A stretch of 64,000 bases of DNA, taken from contig NZ_ALVU02000001.1 in the NCBI RefSeq assembly GCF_000332075.2, forward strand, positions 2,864,324-2,928,323, read 5' to 3'. Shown piece by piece: positions 10,495 to 19,897 of the stretch. Source of the stretch: Synechocystis sp. PCC 7509. Its GTDB lineage: Bacteria; Cyanobacteriota; Cyanobacteriia; Cyanobacteriales; Chroococcidiopsidaceae. The notes below the pieces were generated by a model. The model saw nothing but the letters and a program-made list of their open reading frames with translations. It was not told the origin of the DNA and did no database searches. The first letter of the stretch is position 1. Each line of letters begins with the position of its first letter. The position numbers and the translations under genes were made by a program.

Positions 10495-12108
10495 TCACGT
10501 TTCGACTATAAATTCAAACGTCTCGCCTTGAGAGCAACCAAACTTTATTTGCATTCCCGATCGCAAAGGAACTTCTTGCCGATGAATGTTTTGCCAACCA
10601 TCGCGATCAAAGATCAGTGTGCCGAAACGAGAATTATCGCTAATAAAGAAAGTTGGTACAGTTTTGCCATCTTTCTTTTCATTGCGGCAAAAAATTTTGG
10701 CGTGTTGTTTGCTAATCCAAGGTTCTTCAATCGCAATATCGTTGTTTTCATTAATTCGACCTAAAAGCGCAAACCCAGCTTGCAAAGACCAGGTTTTTTT
10801 GGGGACACTAAGCGATCGCAAAGAAGCTTTGAGGGGTCTTGTTCTAATTCCTGAAAGGGAATTTTCTGGGAGTTGAGTGATTTCCTCTTGTGCTGGGCGG
10901 ACAAGTTCGCCGTCAAATTCTGGATGTAAGTACAGAATCGGCAACGTCCAAGCAGGGAAGTTAAATTTATAGATAGTTAATAGTTGCTGTCTGGCGATCG
11001 CTACGGCTCTATCAATGGAATGTCTAGCTGCTAAAGCTTGAGCAAAAGTTTGAATAAAAGTTAGCGCTTCTTCATCGGTAATTTGGTCGCGCATTCCCAA
11101 AACTGCGGGTACGCCATGATGAATTAATACTTCAGCTAGGGAACTATTTTGTAAGGCTTGGCGATTGCTAATTGCTGGTTGAGCTAACCAACAGGCATTA
11201 AATACACACAGTTTTACTTGGCAACGAGTTAATACTTGCCCTAGTTCTGTACCATTAATTGTTCGCTCTGGCTGTAAATATATGATGCCGCCATCGGGCC
11301 CACTAAGTCCATGACCTGCATAAAAGAAAATATTATAATTTTTAGTTTCTAACTGGGTTATTAGTTGTTCTGGGGTGGGTTGGATTAAGGTATCAACCTC
11401 GCACTTGACTCCTGCACCCCTACTATTCTCGTAGCCATAACCCGTAAGCGCTTTAATTAGAATATCGGCTTCTTTTTCTAAATGCAAGTACTGATTAGAG
11501 GCGTTTAGTTTGGTTGGGGCGGAAGTATTTGCGCCGATCGCCAGTAAAACATTTAAACTTTGACTAACAGGTAAAGTCGGTAGCGATTCAACATTATTGG
11601 TGGTGCGGCTAAATAATAAGTGCGGCGATAGTGATATTGATGGTTTACCAGGAAAAGATTGCATAATTTCCCAAGGTAAAGCAATCAAATCGGGATCGCG
11701 AATATCTAGACGCAACCTTAAAGGTTTATTTTTGCCGTTAGCTATGCCAATGCTGTGTTCTAAAGTATTTAAAATTGAGCCTTGAAATAGCCAATTCGAT
11801 AGATTAATGCCCAAGTCTTGCATTAATCGACTGCTGTAATTATTACTTTGACCGTTTTTTGAGGCAACAGGACTAAGGGATGGTAGCATTTCGATTAAGG
11901 GATTAAAGGTATGATCAATTAATCGATCGAGAGCGAACATTTCTTGCCATGCTTGCCAGGACTGCGTTAGTTCTGGCGACCAAAAGCAGTCGTTTAAAAT
12001 CGAGCCTGCCACGTAGGGAGCATTGACTACCCAAATAGCAAAGCTTTGATTGCCAATAGTAGAAAGACGGGCGATCGCCAAATTTAGGCATGGATCAGAC
12101 ACAGCCAT
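10495..12108 (-). CDS. CHAT-domain protease-like protein with C-terminal FHA domain
   Basis: 537 residues from ATG 12108 (an upstream GTG at 12114 is also possible). The middle (about 130-420) is a CHAT domain of the caspase/separase clan; the presumed catalytic pair is visible as H266 in FYAGHG and C306 in VFNACW. The C-terminal 95 residues are a forkhead-associated domain (GRINENND, SKQHA, DNSRFGT), which binds phosphothreonine. An N-terminal helical region of 120 residues has no recognised fold. No signal peptide is seen. It is preceded by a PP2C phosphatase gene in the same direction, so its docking may be set by Thr phosphorylation. The substrate is unknown. Confidence 0.85.
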   Translation of the reverse strand: MAVSDPCLNLAIARLSTIGNQSFAIWVVNAPYVAGSILNDCFWSPELTQSWQAWQEMFALDRLIDHTFNPLIEMLPSLSPVASKNGQSNNYSSRLMQDLGINLSNWLFQGSILNTLEHSIGIANGKNKPLRLRLDIRDPDLIALPWEIMQSFPGKPSISLSPHLLFSRTTNNVESLPTLPVSQSLNVLLAIGANTSAPTKLNASNQYLHLEKEADILIKALTGYGYENSRGAGVKCEVDTLIQPTPEQLITQLETKNYNIFFYAGHGLSGPDGGIIYLQPERTINGTELGQVLTRCQVKLCVFNACWLAQPAISNRQALQNSSLAEVLIHHGVPAVLGMRDQITDEEALTFIQTFAQALAARHSIDRAVAIARQQLLTIYKFNFPAWTLPILYLHPEFDGELVRPAQEEITQLPENSLSGIRTRPLKASLRSLSVPKKTWSLQAGFALLGRINENNDIAIEEPWISKQHAKIFCRNEKKDGKTVPTFFISDNSRFGTLIFDRDGWQNIHRQEVPLRSGMQIKFGCSQGETFEFIVET

Positions 12109-12261
12109 TAGCACCCATTAAATTTATACTGGCATTTATAAACATTTTTTCTTAGTTTAACGAGTTTTTACTTAATTTTCCGAGAAACTTTTTGTTTATT
12201 TTGCAGGCAATTTAAGTTAACGGCGGTCAACCCAGGTTAAGCATAAAATTAAAATTTTTAG

Positions 12262-14511
12262 TTAATTTGGCAATTCTACGCTGGAATTATTAGCGGGGGA
12301 TTGCTGGGTATTTGAGGAGACAAAACAGGTATTTGCGGGAGCTTTTTCAATAACGGCGACAAGCTCAGTTTCTGGAATCCAACCGCTCAAATCGTCTACT
12401 TGGGTAGTGCTGGCGCAGACTTTGAGCAACAGCCATTTTTGCCGATCTAAGGTGATTTTGCGATCGGCAACTTGGACGATATTACCAGGAGAAATCGCCC
12501 CTACTAAGGCGTTACTTGCAGTTGTTTCCGGTTCTTGGCGCAGTGGTAAGTTATTTACTTGGTCAACGGTTACTGCTGTTGATGTTTTAATTTGAAATAC
12601 CGATTTTAAGTCTATTTCCAGCGCAGTCTCGGTAGGTGAAATCTTGTCCGTCTTCGTAGTTAGGGGATTAGAGCGAACTTCGGGTTTAAATAAGTTATAC
12701 ACTGGCTTCATAAATAAATAAGCTAATCCACCCAAGCCCAATAATAACGTTAGCCCCAAAATAATTTTTGTAGACGCGGATTTTTTGGGTGCGATCGCTA
12801 ATATCTCTGTAGGAATGGTAGCAGGCTCGACAATTGGTTCGGGAGTTTCGGGAGTTTCCTCTGTAATAGCTTCTTCCTGCACCGGATTTGAGTCTACAAG
12901 CGCCAAAGAGGGGCTAAGGTGATCAGAGGGTTCTACAAAGTTGCTTTGGTAATGAATAATGCCTACGGTTACATTGTCGTGACCGTTGCGAGTATTAGCA
13001 ATTTCAATTAGTCGGGCAGTGACGTTTGTAACTTGAAATTTGCCTTCAAGAATGGGGAGAATTTCTGTGTCCCAATATTGTTCGACGCGATCGTAATCGC
13101 TCAAACCATCCGAACACAGCAAAAATACGCAATCTTCGTCTAGGATAAATCGATTTACTGTCGGGTGCAGGGCTAAATTCATGCCGAGAGCTTGAATTAA
13201 CGAGCCAGAGGAAGGCGCAAGCACAGCAGTGCTGTAAAGGGAATAGCCAAGACGCACTTCTCGCGCGGCTACATCGTCATCTAGAGTTACTTGATGGCAA
13301 CCAGTACGAGTAATCAAGTAAGCGCGGCTATCACCTACATGAGTGATATACATTTGTTGCTGGTACGCTACAGCCATCACTAAAGTTGTTCCCATGCGTT
13401 GACGACCAGTGCGATATTCGCTATCGTTGCGATCGCTAATCCGGTCATTGGCGACGTGGGTTGCCTGTTCTAGAGCGCCAATTAGGGGGTGATCATCGCT
13501 TGTTGGGGCTAAACTTAGTTGCTCTGCTTGCTGGACAATAGTTTCAATAGCTAAGTTTGAGGCAACATTTCCACCTTCGTGTCCGCCGATGCCATCGCAG
13601 ACAATTGTTAAAGTTGAGACAATTGGTGCGGCTTTTTCGTTAGTTTTTGTAGTCCCGCTCGCTGGAAAGCAAGCATCTTCATTGCGTTGACGGCTGGGAC
13701 CTTGGTCGGTTAGGGTGCTATTAGTTATTTTGTAAGAGAGTGACCTTCCGCACTCAGCAATCGCTTTTTCTAAGCTAGTAATTAAATCGTCTGGGTGGCT
13801 GATTTCTCCCGTTATTAGCCCATAACAAACTCGTTCTAAATACTCGCTAATTGCTGGCTTGGCTTCGGGTATCAGTTGATGCCATAATTCGCCTAATTGA
13901 GATAGGGTTGGCGACTTTGTTTCCCCATCAACAAGTTGCAATTGCAAGAGGTGGACAATGGATTGTTCTACTCTGATTAGTTGAGAGTTAAGTAAGCTAG
14001 AAGCTACCCCTTCAGAGCTTAGAGGTTGCCATAGACCCGCAATTTGCCACAGCCAATGCAATTGGCGCAAAGAAGTAGCATCTTGCCATACTGCGCTTAA
14101 TTGTGGCATTAGCTGCCCTGCCCTTTCGGCATCGCTATAAATAGCCGCGTTTTCTAGCAGCAATATTTTGGTTTTTTCTGGCTCTTGTGGTAGTAGCCAA
14201 GCGTAGACTTGAGGTATTTGTAGGCGATAGGAAACCAGTCTTAAGTAAGGTTTAATATCGTGAGAAATGTCTGTAGAGCGAGAGTCTGGGGGGTTACTGG
14301 GCAATGTATCCAAAAAAATGCGATCGCCTAGCAGCAAATAGCGTGATTGAGCCATGTCGCCAACTTTGTAGTCTGATCCTGCGCCTACAGCCCACAAGTA
14401 ACGTTTGTTTATAGGCGTACCGCATTGCTGACAATATTTATCCGTGTCATTATTAGTTGCTTTGCAGGCTTCATTGGAACATTGAATTGTTATCGCTACA
14501 TCATTTTGCAT
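12262..14511 (-). CDS. Membrane-anchored PP2C-type Ser/Thr phosphatase with zinc ribbon and SH3-like tail
   Basis: 749 residues. The N-terminal ribbon has two cysteine pairs (CSNEAC and CQQC within residues 10-35). A region of about 210 residues with no clear motifs follows, then a PP2C domain at about 270-520 with the metal-binding sequence in order: RNED, CDGIGGHEGG, HVGDSRAY, CSDGLSDY and HDNVT. One transmembrane helix lies near 585-607, and the last 100 residues resemble a bacterial SH3 domain (NLPLRQEP). The catalytic part should face the cytoplasm and the SH3-like part the periplasm. It heads the CHAT/FHA gene set and diverges from pbpC. Confidence 0.88.
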   Translation of the reverse strand: MQNDVAITIQCSNEACKATNNDTDKYCQQCGTPINKRYLWAVGAGSDYKVGDMAQSRYLLLGDRIFLDTLPSNPPDSRSTDISHDIKPYLRLVSYRLQIPQVYAWLLPQEPEKTKILLLENAAIYSDAERAGQLMPQLSAVWQDATSLRQLHWLWQIAGLWQPLSSEGVASSLLNSQLIRVEQSIVHLLQLQLVDGETKSPTLSQLGELWHQLIPEAKPAISEYLERVCYGLITGEISHPDDLITSLEKAIAECGRSLSYKITNSTLTDQGPSRQRNEDACFPASGTTKTNEKAAPIVSTLTIVCDGIGGHEGGNVASNLAIETIVQQAEQLSLAPTSDDHPLIGALEQATHVANDRISDRNDSEYRTGRQRMGTTLVMAVAYQQQMYITHVGDSRAYLITRTGCHQVTLDDDVAAREVRLGYSLYSTAVLAPSSGSLIQALGMNLALHPTVNRFILDEDCVFLLCSDGLSDYDRVEQYWDTEILPILEGKFQVTNVTARLIEIANTRNGHDNVTVGIIHYQSNFVEPSDHLSPSLALVDSNPVQEEAITEETPETPEPIVEPATIPTEILAIAPKKSASTKIILGLTLLLGLGGLAYLFMKPVYNLFKPEVRSNPLTTKTDKISPTETALEIDLKSVFQIKTSTAVTVDQVNNLPLRQEPETTASNALVGAISPGNIVQVADRKITLDRQKWLLLKVCASTTQVDDLSGWIPETELVAVIEKAPANTCFVSSNTQQSPANNSSVELPN

Positions 14512-14714
14512 AGGTTTCGCATCGATCGGGAAAAAACATTCAGGTAAAAATCGCTCTCTATAGCTCTAGTTTTCTTGCCCAAGTCCCAAACTACTTATTA
14601 TATTTACTACCTAGTTTTGTAGTTTAGCTATACTTGCCTCAACATCAATAATATTTTGGCAACAGTTTTAGCTATTAATTTGTCTTGTTTAGCAACAATT
14701 ACAGTGGGTATCGC

Positions 14715-17012
14715 ATGGGAGTAGGTAAACCAAGTAGGGGTAAAAGGCAGGTTTTTAGGAAAGTAAAGCAAGCGACATTGATTTTAATGGCGATCGCTTT
14801 AATTTGGCGATTTCTTCCTTATATCTTTCCCATTTATGCGACTAATCTAACTCAAGAAGGTCAAGCAATTGAACTAATAAGTCGGCAAAGGCTGCCTTTG
14901 GGAACTTTACTGACTCAAAGCCAAGACCAGACGGCGGTTGTCCCTCTTACTGACGTTTCCTCACACTTTATTCATGCCATTATAGCGGCAGAAGATGGAC
15001 AATATTATCAGCATGGGGCGATAGAAATCCGGGCTATAGGGCGAAGTATGGTAGAGGCAATTCGCGCCCGCAAGCTTGTTTCTGGGGCTTCTACGATTAC
15101 AATGCAACTGGCAAGGATGTTAGAGCCGCATCCACGTAATTTGTGGGGAAAAAGTCAAGAAATTTGGCTCTCTTGGCGATTAGCCGCAGGCATGAGCAAA
15201 AACGAAATTTTACACGCCTATATTAATCGTCTACCGATGGGAGGCAATATTTACGGTGTGGAAGCAGCCTCTCAAGTTTATTTTGCTGTGCCATCAAGGG
15301 ATCTTAATCTTGCCCAAGCTAGTATTTTGGCGGCTTTGCCTAACGATCCTACGGATCTCAATCCTTATAGCCATTGGGAAAAGCTGAAAAAGCGTCAAGT
15401 ATACGTACTTAATCGCATGGTCAAAGATGGTTATATTAGCCGCACTCAAGGCGATCGCGCTTACACTGAAAAAATCGCCCTTTCGCCCCGCCAGCAAGGA
15501 ATTACTGCCGCCCCACATTTTTTATTTTGGTTAGCAAGTAAATTACCAAAAAATCACCCTTCTCAAATTCGCACAACTATCGACAGACCTTTACAGCAGT
15601 TTGTGGAAGCGCAAGTTCGCCAAGTAGTCCGCAATCTCGCCGCTCACAATGCTCATCACGCGGCGGCGCTAGTAGTTGATAATCATTCTGGGGAAGTTTT
15701 AGCTTACGTTGGTTCTCCAGACTACTTTGATTTGACAGCTACAGGGCGTAATGACGGCGTACAGGCATTACGGCAGCCAGGATCGACGTTGAAGCCGTTT
15801 TTGTATCAATTAGCTCTAGAAAAGCGCGTAATTCGCCCCAATACTGTGTTGGCAGATGTTCCGGCTCATTATGCCATTGATGGAGCAAGACTTTACAGTC
15901 CCAAAGATTACAGTGATTTTCAAGGGGCGGTTCGAGTCCGGGTAGCTTTGGCTAATTCTTTGAACGTTCCCGCCGTTAAAGTATTGCAAAAAGTAGGTGT
16001 ACCAAATTTTTTAAACTTTTTACATCAGCTAGGTTTTAACCAGTTGAATCACCCGGCGGGTTATTACGGGTTGGGGTTGACTTTGGGTAGTGGGGAAGTA
16101 AGCCTTTGGGAATTAGCAAGAGCTTATGTAACGATGGCAAGACAGGGGCAAGCAATACCCTTGGTGACTACGTTTACAGACGCTGCGCCTGCTACTGTTC
16201 TGGCTGCGTCGCCTACTTGGGGATTAGTTACAGATATATTAAGCGACTTCCACGCCCGCGCCAAAGCTTTTGGGGTGGATTCGATATTAAGTTTACCGTT
16301 TCCGGCGGCGGTCAAAACTGGCACTTCATCCGATTTTCGCGATACTTGGACGGTGGGGTTTACTACCGATTACACTGTAGCGACTTGGGTAGGTAATTTT
16401 AACGGCGAACCGATGAAACAGGTTTCCGGGGTAATGGGTGCTGCGCCTTTGTGGAATCGAATCATGTTGCGCCTACACGAAAATAAAGAGCCTGCGGCTT
16501 TTGCGCCGCTAGTAGGTTTAGTAAAGCGTCCCATATGCGCTGTTTCGGGATTAAAGCCTACATCGGCTTGTCCTACAGTGGTGCAGGAGTATTTTTTCCC
16601 GGAAGATTTGGGGGAATACGATCGCAATTACGATACTTTTTACCGCCTTGTTAATGGCGAGTCTCAGCTTAATTTGCCTAGAGAGTACGATCAGTGGTTA
16701 GCATTGCGATCGCCTTCTACCATTGCAGATGGTTTAAAAATTGTTTCTCCTAGTAATGGCGACAACTTTTTAGTGTATCCAAATTCACCACAGCAGAAAT
16801 TGGAATTAAAGTTAGCTGCTTTACAAGCACAGCCTGTAGAGTGGTGGATCAATGGCGAAAAGTTAGCAGATAATACAATGTTTTGGGCGTTGCGTCCGGG
16901 TAGTTGGACGTTGGAAGTTAGAAGCGGGGAAATGCGCGATCGCGTTACTTTTCAAGTAGAGATGGCGGGAAATACATCTATTCGGCGGGGTTTTTCTGTA
17001 GCACCGAAGTAA
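14715..17012 (+). CDS. pbpC: Bifunctional penicillin-binding protein, PBP1C type
   Basis: About 765 residues from ATG 14715; a TTG at 14685 is the alternative start. It polymerises lipid II glycan chains and cross-links peptides in the periplasm. One N-terminal membrane helix is followed by a GT51 transglycosylase domain (catalytic glutamate in AAEDGQYY, then TITMQLAR), a transpeptidase domain with SxxK (GSTLKP), SxN (ANSLNVP) and KTG (VKTGTSS), and a C-terminal beta-rich domain typical of PBP1C. All catalytic motifs are intact. Its 3' end overlaps the stub of a toxin gene on the other strand. Confidence 0.9.
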   Translation: MGVGKPSRGKRQVFRKVKQATLILMAIALIWRFLPYIFPIYATNLTQEGQAIELISRQRLPLGTLLTQSQDQTAVVPLTDVSSHFIHAIIAAEDGQYYQHGAIEIRAIGRSMVEAIRARKLVSGASTITMQLARMLEPHPRNLWGKSQEIWLSWRLAAGMSKNEILHAYINRLPMGGNIYGVEAASQVYFAVPSRDLNLAQASILAALPNDPTDLNPYSHWEKLKKRQVYVLNRMVKDGYISRTQGDRAYTEKIALSPRQQGITAAPHFLFWLASKLPKNHPSQIRTTIDRPLQQFVEAQVRQVVRNLAAHNAHHAAALVVDNHSGEVLAYVGSPDYFDLTATGRNDGVQALRQPGSTLKPFLYQLALEKRVIRPNTVLADVPAHYAIDGARLYSPKDYSDFQGAVRVRVALANSLNVPAVKVLQKVGVPNFLNFLHQLGFNQLNHPAGYYGLGLTLGSGEVSLWELARAYVTMARQGQAIPLVTTFTDAAPATVLAASPTWGLVTDILSDFHARAKAFGVDSILSLPFPAAVKTGTSSDFRDTWTVGFTTDYTVATWVGNFNGEPMKQVSGVMGAAPLWNRIMLRLHENKEPAAFAPLVGLVKRPICAVSGLKPTSACPTVVQEYFFPEDLGEYDRNYDTFYRLVNGESQLNLPREYDQWLALRSPSTIADGLKIVSPSNGDNFLVYPNSPQQKLELKLAALQAQPVEWWINGEKLADNTMFWALRPGSWTLEVRSGEMRDRVTFQVEMAGNTSIRRGFSVAPK

Positions 17013-17064
17013 AAAATTCTACTTCTGCTTCTGCAACGCTGGAAATCTCAATTCGATAACTCAT
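16978..17064 (-). pseudogene. Stub of a ParE/RelE-type toxin gene
   Basis: The start codon overlaps the antitoxin stop as ATGA (17061-17064), the usual coupling of these modules. The frame reads MSYRIEISSVAEAEVE, which resembles the N terminus of cyanobacterial ParE/RelE toxins, then changes to unrelated residues and stops after 28 codons within the antisense of pbpC. The remaining ~70 codons of a normal toxin are missing, so it must be inactive. Confidence 0.65.
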
Positions 17065-17315
17065 GAATCAACAGATAGGTTGTATTTATAGCGTTGTTCT
17101 TCCGCGAACTCCTCAAAGGAGCGCGATCGCCCTGTGGCAAAATCATCTAAGCCGCTTTGAATACCTTTAATTGCTTCAGTGGAATCCTGTAATTCCCACT
17201 CCAAAATCTGAGACAGCAATTGGGCAGCTACAACGCTGATATCTTGACCCTGCTGAATTGCTTTTTCGCGGAGTTGCGCTTCTATCTCTGGACTAAGAGA
17301 AATAACAATTGACAT
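17061..17315 (-). CDS. Orphan antitoxin of a ParE/RelE-type module
   Basis: 84 residues. The N terminus (SIVISLSPEIEAQLREKA) has the alternating beta-strand/helix pattern of ribbon-helix-helix-like addiction-module antitoxins, and the acidic C-terminal half is of the type that binds the toxin. The stop codon overlaps the start of a truncated toxin frame. Without the toxin it could persist as a DNA-binding autoregulator, or neutralise toxins encoded elsewhere. Confidence 0.7.
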   Translation of the reverse strand: MSIVISLSPEIEAQLREKAIQQGQDISVVAAQLLSQILEWELQDSTEAIKGIQSGLDDFATGRSRSFEEFAEEQRYKYNLSVDS

Positions 17316-17373
17316 AAAGTCGCTTCCTGTGCCGAGCTATTAATTTGTTACTTTGTTGACAACTACAAGATTT

Positions 17374-18360
17374 CTAAAATACACGCCAAATCTCGATCGT
17401 TTGATCTTGATTGTAACTAGCAAGCCACTTTCCGTTTGGACTGAGAGCAATTAGTTCAATCTTTGCTGAACTTTCATCTAACGTACAAAGATGTTCATTA
17501 TTTTCTATGTTTTGCAGAATAATTTTCTTCTCATCGTAACAATTTACCAAAAACCGACCATCAATCGACATGGCGATCGGCAGGTGTCCATCTACTGAAC
17601 AGATAACATTGTTAGTATGAACATCCCATACCTGTACCTGTTGCGATCTCCAACCACAAGCAAGTACCTTCCCTAAGTTTTTTACTGCAAGGCATTCCGC
17701 GATTCCCGAACTTGAGTTAGCAAATGTACGAATCAATTTACCTGTTTGTAAATCCCACAAGCGATGAAAGCCGTAACGTATACTCACCGCTTGACTGAGT
17801 AGAATATTGCTATCTGGACTAATCAAAACCGATAAGTTGCACGATGGATATTTTTCCGGTTGCCACCTAAAACTTTGAATTGGTAGCCTTACTACACCTT
17901 TCTCTTTACTGATAGGTTTTGCTAGTAAGTTGTAAACTGCGACATTTCCTGTTTCAGGCGCTCTATAAACAAAATCTCCACAGACAATAATCGGTTCAAA
18001 CGGACTAATAGCAACAGGCGTAACATTATTCTCCAGGTAAGATAAGCAGCGTGATGGTGCAGCATCAAGAATTAAATTGAATTCCTCCGTCTCTAGATTG
18101 AATGTCATAACTACATTCGCATTACTTACAATTCCGATAAGCCACCTTTCATAACAGCCAACGCCGATGCGATCGTGCAAAAAATCAATGGTTCTAATCA
18201 AATTACCTGTGGATAGATCCCAGAAATTTACCTTTGCATACCGCCCTTCACCATTATCCAGGCTGTGTGCATTGCTAATTAGAGTTGTGCTATCTGTGCT
18301 GATGGAAAAATAATTAGGTTTTAATTCACTTTTGCCAGAGATTACATGAAGGCGTTTCAT
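17374..18360 (-). CDS. WD40-like beta-propeller protein
   Basis: 328 residues built of repeated units ending in patterns such as VNFWDLSTG, HRLWDLQTG, VQVWDVHTN and IEIWRVF, separated by SPDSN/SPNGKW turns. These are typical of degenerate WD40 repeats forming a propeller for protein interaction. No signal peptide or other domain is attached. The gene stands alone and its function cannot be predicted. Confidence 0.8.
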   Translation of the reverse strand: MKRLHVISGKSELKPNYFSISTDSTTLISNAHSLDNGEGRYAKVNFWDLSTGNLIRTIDFLHDRIGVGCYERWLIGIVSNANVVMTFNLETEEFNLILDAAPSRCLSYLENNVTPVAISPFEPIIVCGDFVYRAPETGNVAVYNLLAKPISKEKGVVRLPIQSFRWQPEKYPSCNLSVLISPDSNILLSQAVSIRYGFHRLWDLQTGKLIRTFANSSSGIAECLAVKNLGKVLACGWRSQQVQVWDVHTNNVICSVDGHLPIAMSIDGRFLVNCYDEKKIILQNIENNEHLCTLDESSAKIELIALSPNGKWLASYNQDQTIEIWRVF

Positions 18361-18485
18361 TATTTAGCCGATCGCACTGTTACCCCATTTGCAAACCAGT
18401 ATCAAATGTTCAGCGAACCTTGTGAGAGCGCAATACATTGCGCCCCTACGGAAAATGATTATGAATTAAATAGCGATCGCTATAG

Positions 18486-19088
18486 TCAAGACTGCCTTTG
18501 TTGACGATTTTGTTGCTTCTGCTGGCGCATCTGTTCTAATTCTTGTCTTTGAGACGCAGTTAAAACTGCATCCATCTTCGTTTTAGTATCGTTGCGAATT
18601 GCCTCAATTTGGGCTTTTTGCTCGGCGGTGAGAACTGCCTCCATTTGTTGACGGGTAGCAGTACGAATTGCTCTCATTTGAGTTTTTTGAGCATCAGTTA
18701 AGCCACTGATTTTAGGCATACCCCGACCTTTTCCTTCACTATTAGCTGGAGATTGTGCTAATTGTTGTCTTTGTTCAGCAGTCAAAATAGCTGCCATTTT
18801 AGTTCTGGCATCATTACGGATTGCTGCCATCCGGGCTTTTTGCTCGTTGCTTGGGATAGCTTCAATCTGTTGTCGACTGGCAGATTTAATTTGCTGTAGT
18901 TGGGTTTTTTGGGCTTCAGTTATGCCGCTTAGACGTTCAAACTTTCCCCCGCCTCGCATTCTTTCCCCTGGTTGTCGTTGTTCAGTAGGTGGCGCTGCAT
19001 TTTGGGCTATTGCTTTGCTGGCGATAAAACCGCCGCCGCCAATCAGTATAGACATAGCAGAAACTATTAACAAGCGATTAATTTTCAT
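18486..19088 (-). CDS. Spy/CpxP-like periplasmic repeat protein
   Basis: 200 residues from ATG 19088, which has AAAAGG 10 bases upstream; a TTG three codons earlier is less likely. An N-terminal signal peptide (to about residue 28, ending SKAIAQ) is followed by two similar segments of roughly 70 residues. Each has LT.AQK.Q, then IR.DA/T.TKM.A and ILTAEQR or VLTASQR, rich in Gln, Arg and Lys. This matches the helical Spy/CpxP/LTXXQ periplasmic chaperone style. It diverges from a two-component system over a 126-base spacer holding a palindrome, so feedback as in Cpx signalling is plausible. Confidence 0.78.
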   Translation of the reverse strand: MKINRLLIVSAMSILIGGGGFIASKAIAQNAAPPTEQRQPGERMRGGGKFERLSGITEAQKTQLQQIKSASRQQIEAIPSNEQKARMAAIRNDARTKMAAILTAEQRQQLAQSPANSEGKGRGMPKISGLTDAQKTQMRAIRTATRQQMEAVLTAEQKAQIEAIRNDTKTKMDAVLTASQRQELEQMRQQKQQNRQQRQS

Positions 19089-19136
19089 GAGCGTCAAACC
19101 TTTTGATAAGTGTCATGTTTTAATTAAGCCCTATAA

Positions 19137-19179
19137 AAATTACAATTTGACCTAAATCTAAATTACATTTTTGTAATTT
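19137..19179. promoter_or_regulatory. Candidate operator between spy-like gene and response regulator
   Basis: AAATTACA occurs at 19137-19144 and again at 19160-19167. The second copy forms a perfect inverted repeat with TGTAATTT at 19172-19179 across a TTTT spacer. Two direct copies 23 bases apart suit binding of an OmpR-type dimer, such as the regulator encoded just downstream. Function is inferred. Confidence 0.5.
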
Positions 19180-19214
19180 TTATGGGGAGTTGAGGAATAT
19201 ACAATAGTGAGATT

Positions 19215-19895
19215 ATGCATATTCTATTTGTGGAAGATGAGGCAAAGATCGCTAACTTCGTCAATGCTGGACTGAGGGAATACGGGTTTGTTGTTGACTA
19301 CTGCGATAATGGCGATGAAGGCTATAACCGCGCCATAGATAATGAGTATGACGCTCTGGTGCTGGATATTATGGTTCCCGGCAAAGATGGGCTGGCAATT
19401 CTCAAAAGCTTGCGTAGAGCAAAAAAGAATGTTCCGGTGATTTTATTAACTGCTCGTAATGAATTAGACGATCGCCTTGAAGGGCTAAATCTGGGCGCAG
19501 ATGACTATATTGCTAAACCGTTTTTTGTTGAGGAACTGGTCGCCCGCATTCATGCAGTAGTACGTCGCAGCAATGGCGATCGCCAAAATGTCCTGAGTGC
19601 GGGTTCTCTAAAGTTAGATTGTATTACGCGAGAAGTAACCTGCGATCGCCAAGTAGTAGAACTAACTAGCCGCGAATTTAATCTTTTAGAATATTTAATG
19701 CGATCACCGGGACGAGTTTTTACCCGTACGCAAATATTAGAACACGTCTGGGGCTACGACTTTAACCCCACTACAAATGTCGTAGATGTCTGCGTCCAAC
19801 GGATTCGCAAAAAGCTCGATCCAATTGGGGGAGCGCCTTGGCTTGAAAGTGTGCGAGGGGTGGGATATCGGTTTCGCCGAGGGGAGAATCCATAA
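19215..19895 (+). CDS. OmpR/PhoB-family response regulator
   Basis: 226 residues. The receiver domain (1-120) has acidic EDE near residue 8, phosphoacceptor aspartate in LDIMVPG (about D51) and AKPF. The winged-helix domain (130-222) has LTSREFNLLEYL and VDVCVQRIRKK. It lies 2 bases upstream of its kinase gene. The neighbouring Spy-like gene suggests envelope or metal stress as stimulus, but the sequence does not prove it. Confidence 0.93.
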   Translation: MHILFVEDEAKIANFVNAGLREYGFVVDYCDNGDEGYNRAIDNEYDALVLDIMVPGKDGLAILKSLRRAKKNVPVILLTARNELDDRLEGLNLGADDYIAKPFFVEELVARIHAVVRRSNGDRQNVLSAGSLKLDCITREVTCDRQVVELTSREFNLLEYLMRSPGRVFTRTQILEHVWGYDFNPTTNVVDVCVQRIRKKLDPIGGAPWLESVRGVGYRFRRGENP

Positions 19896-19897
19896 AA

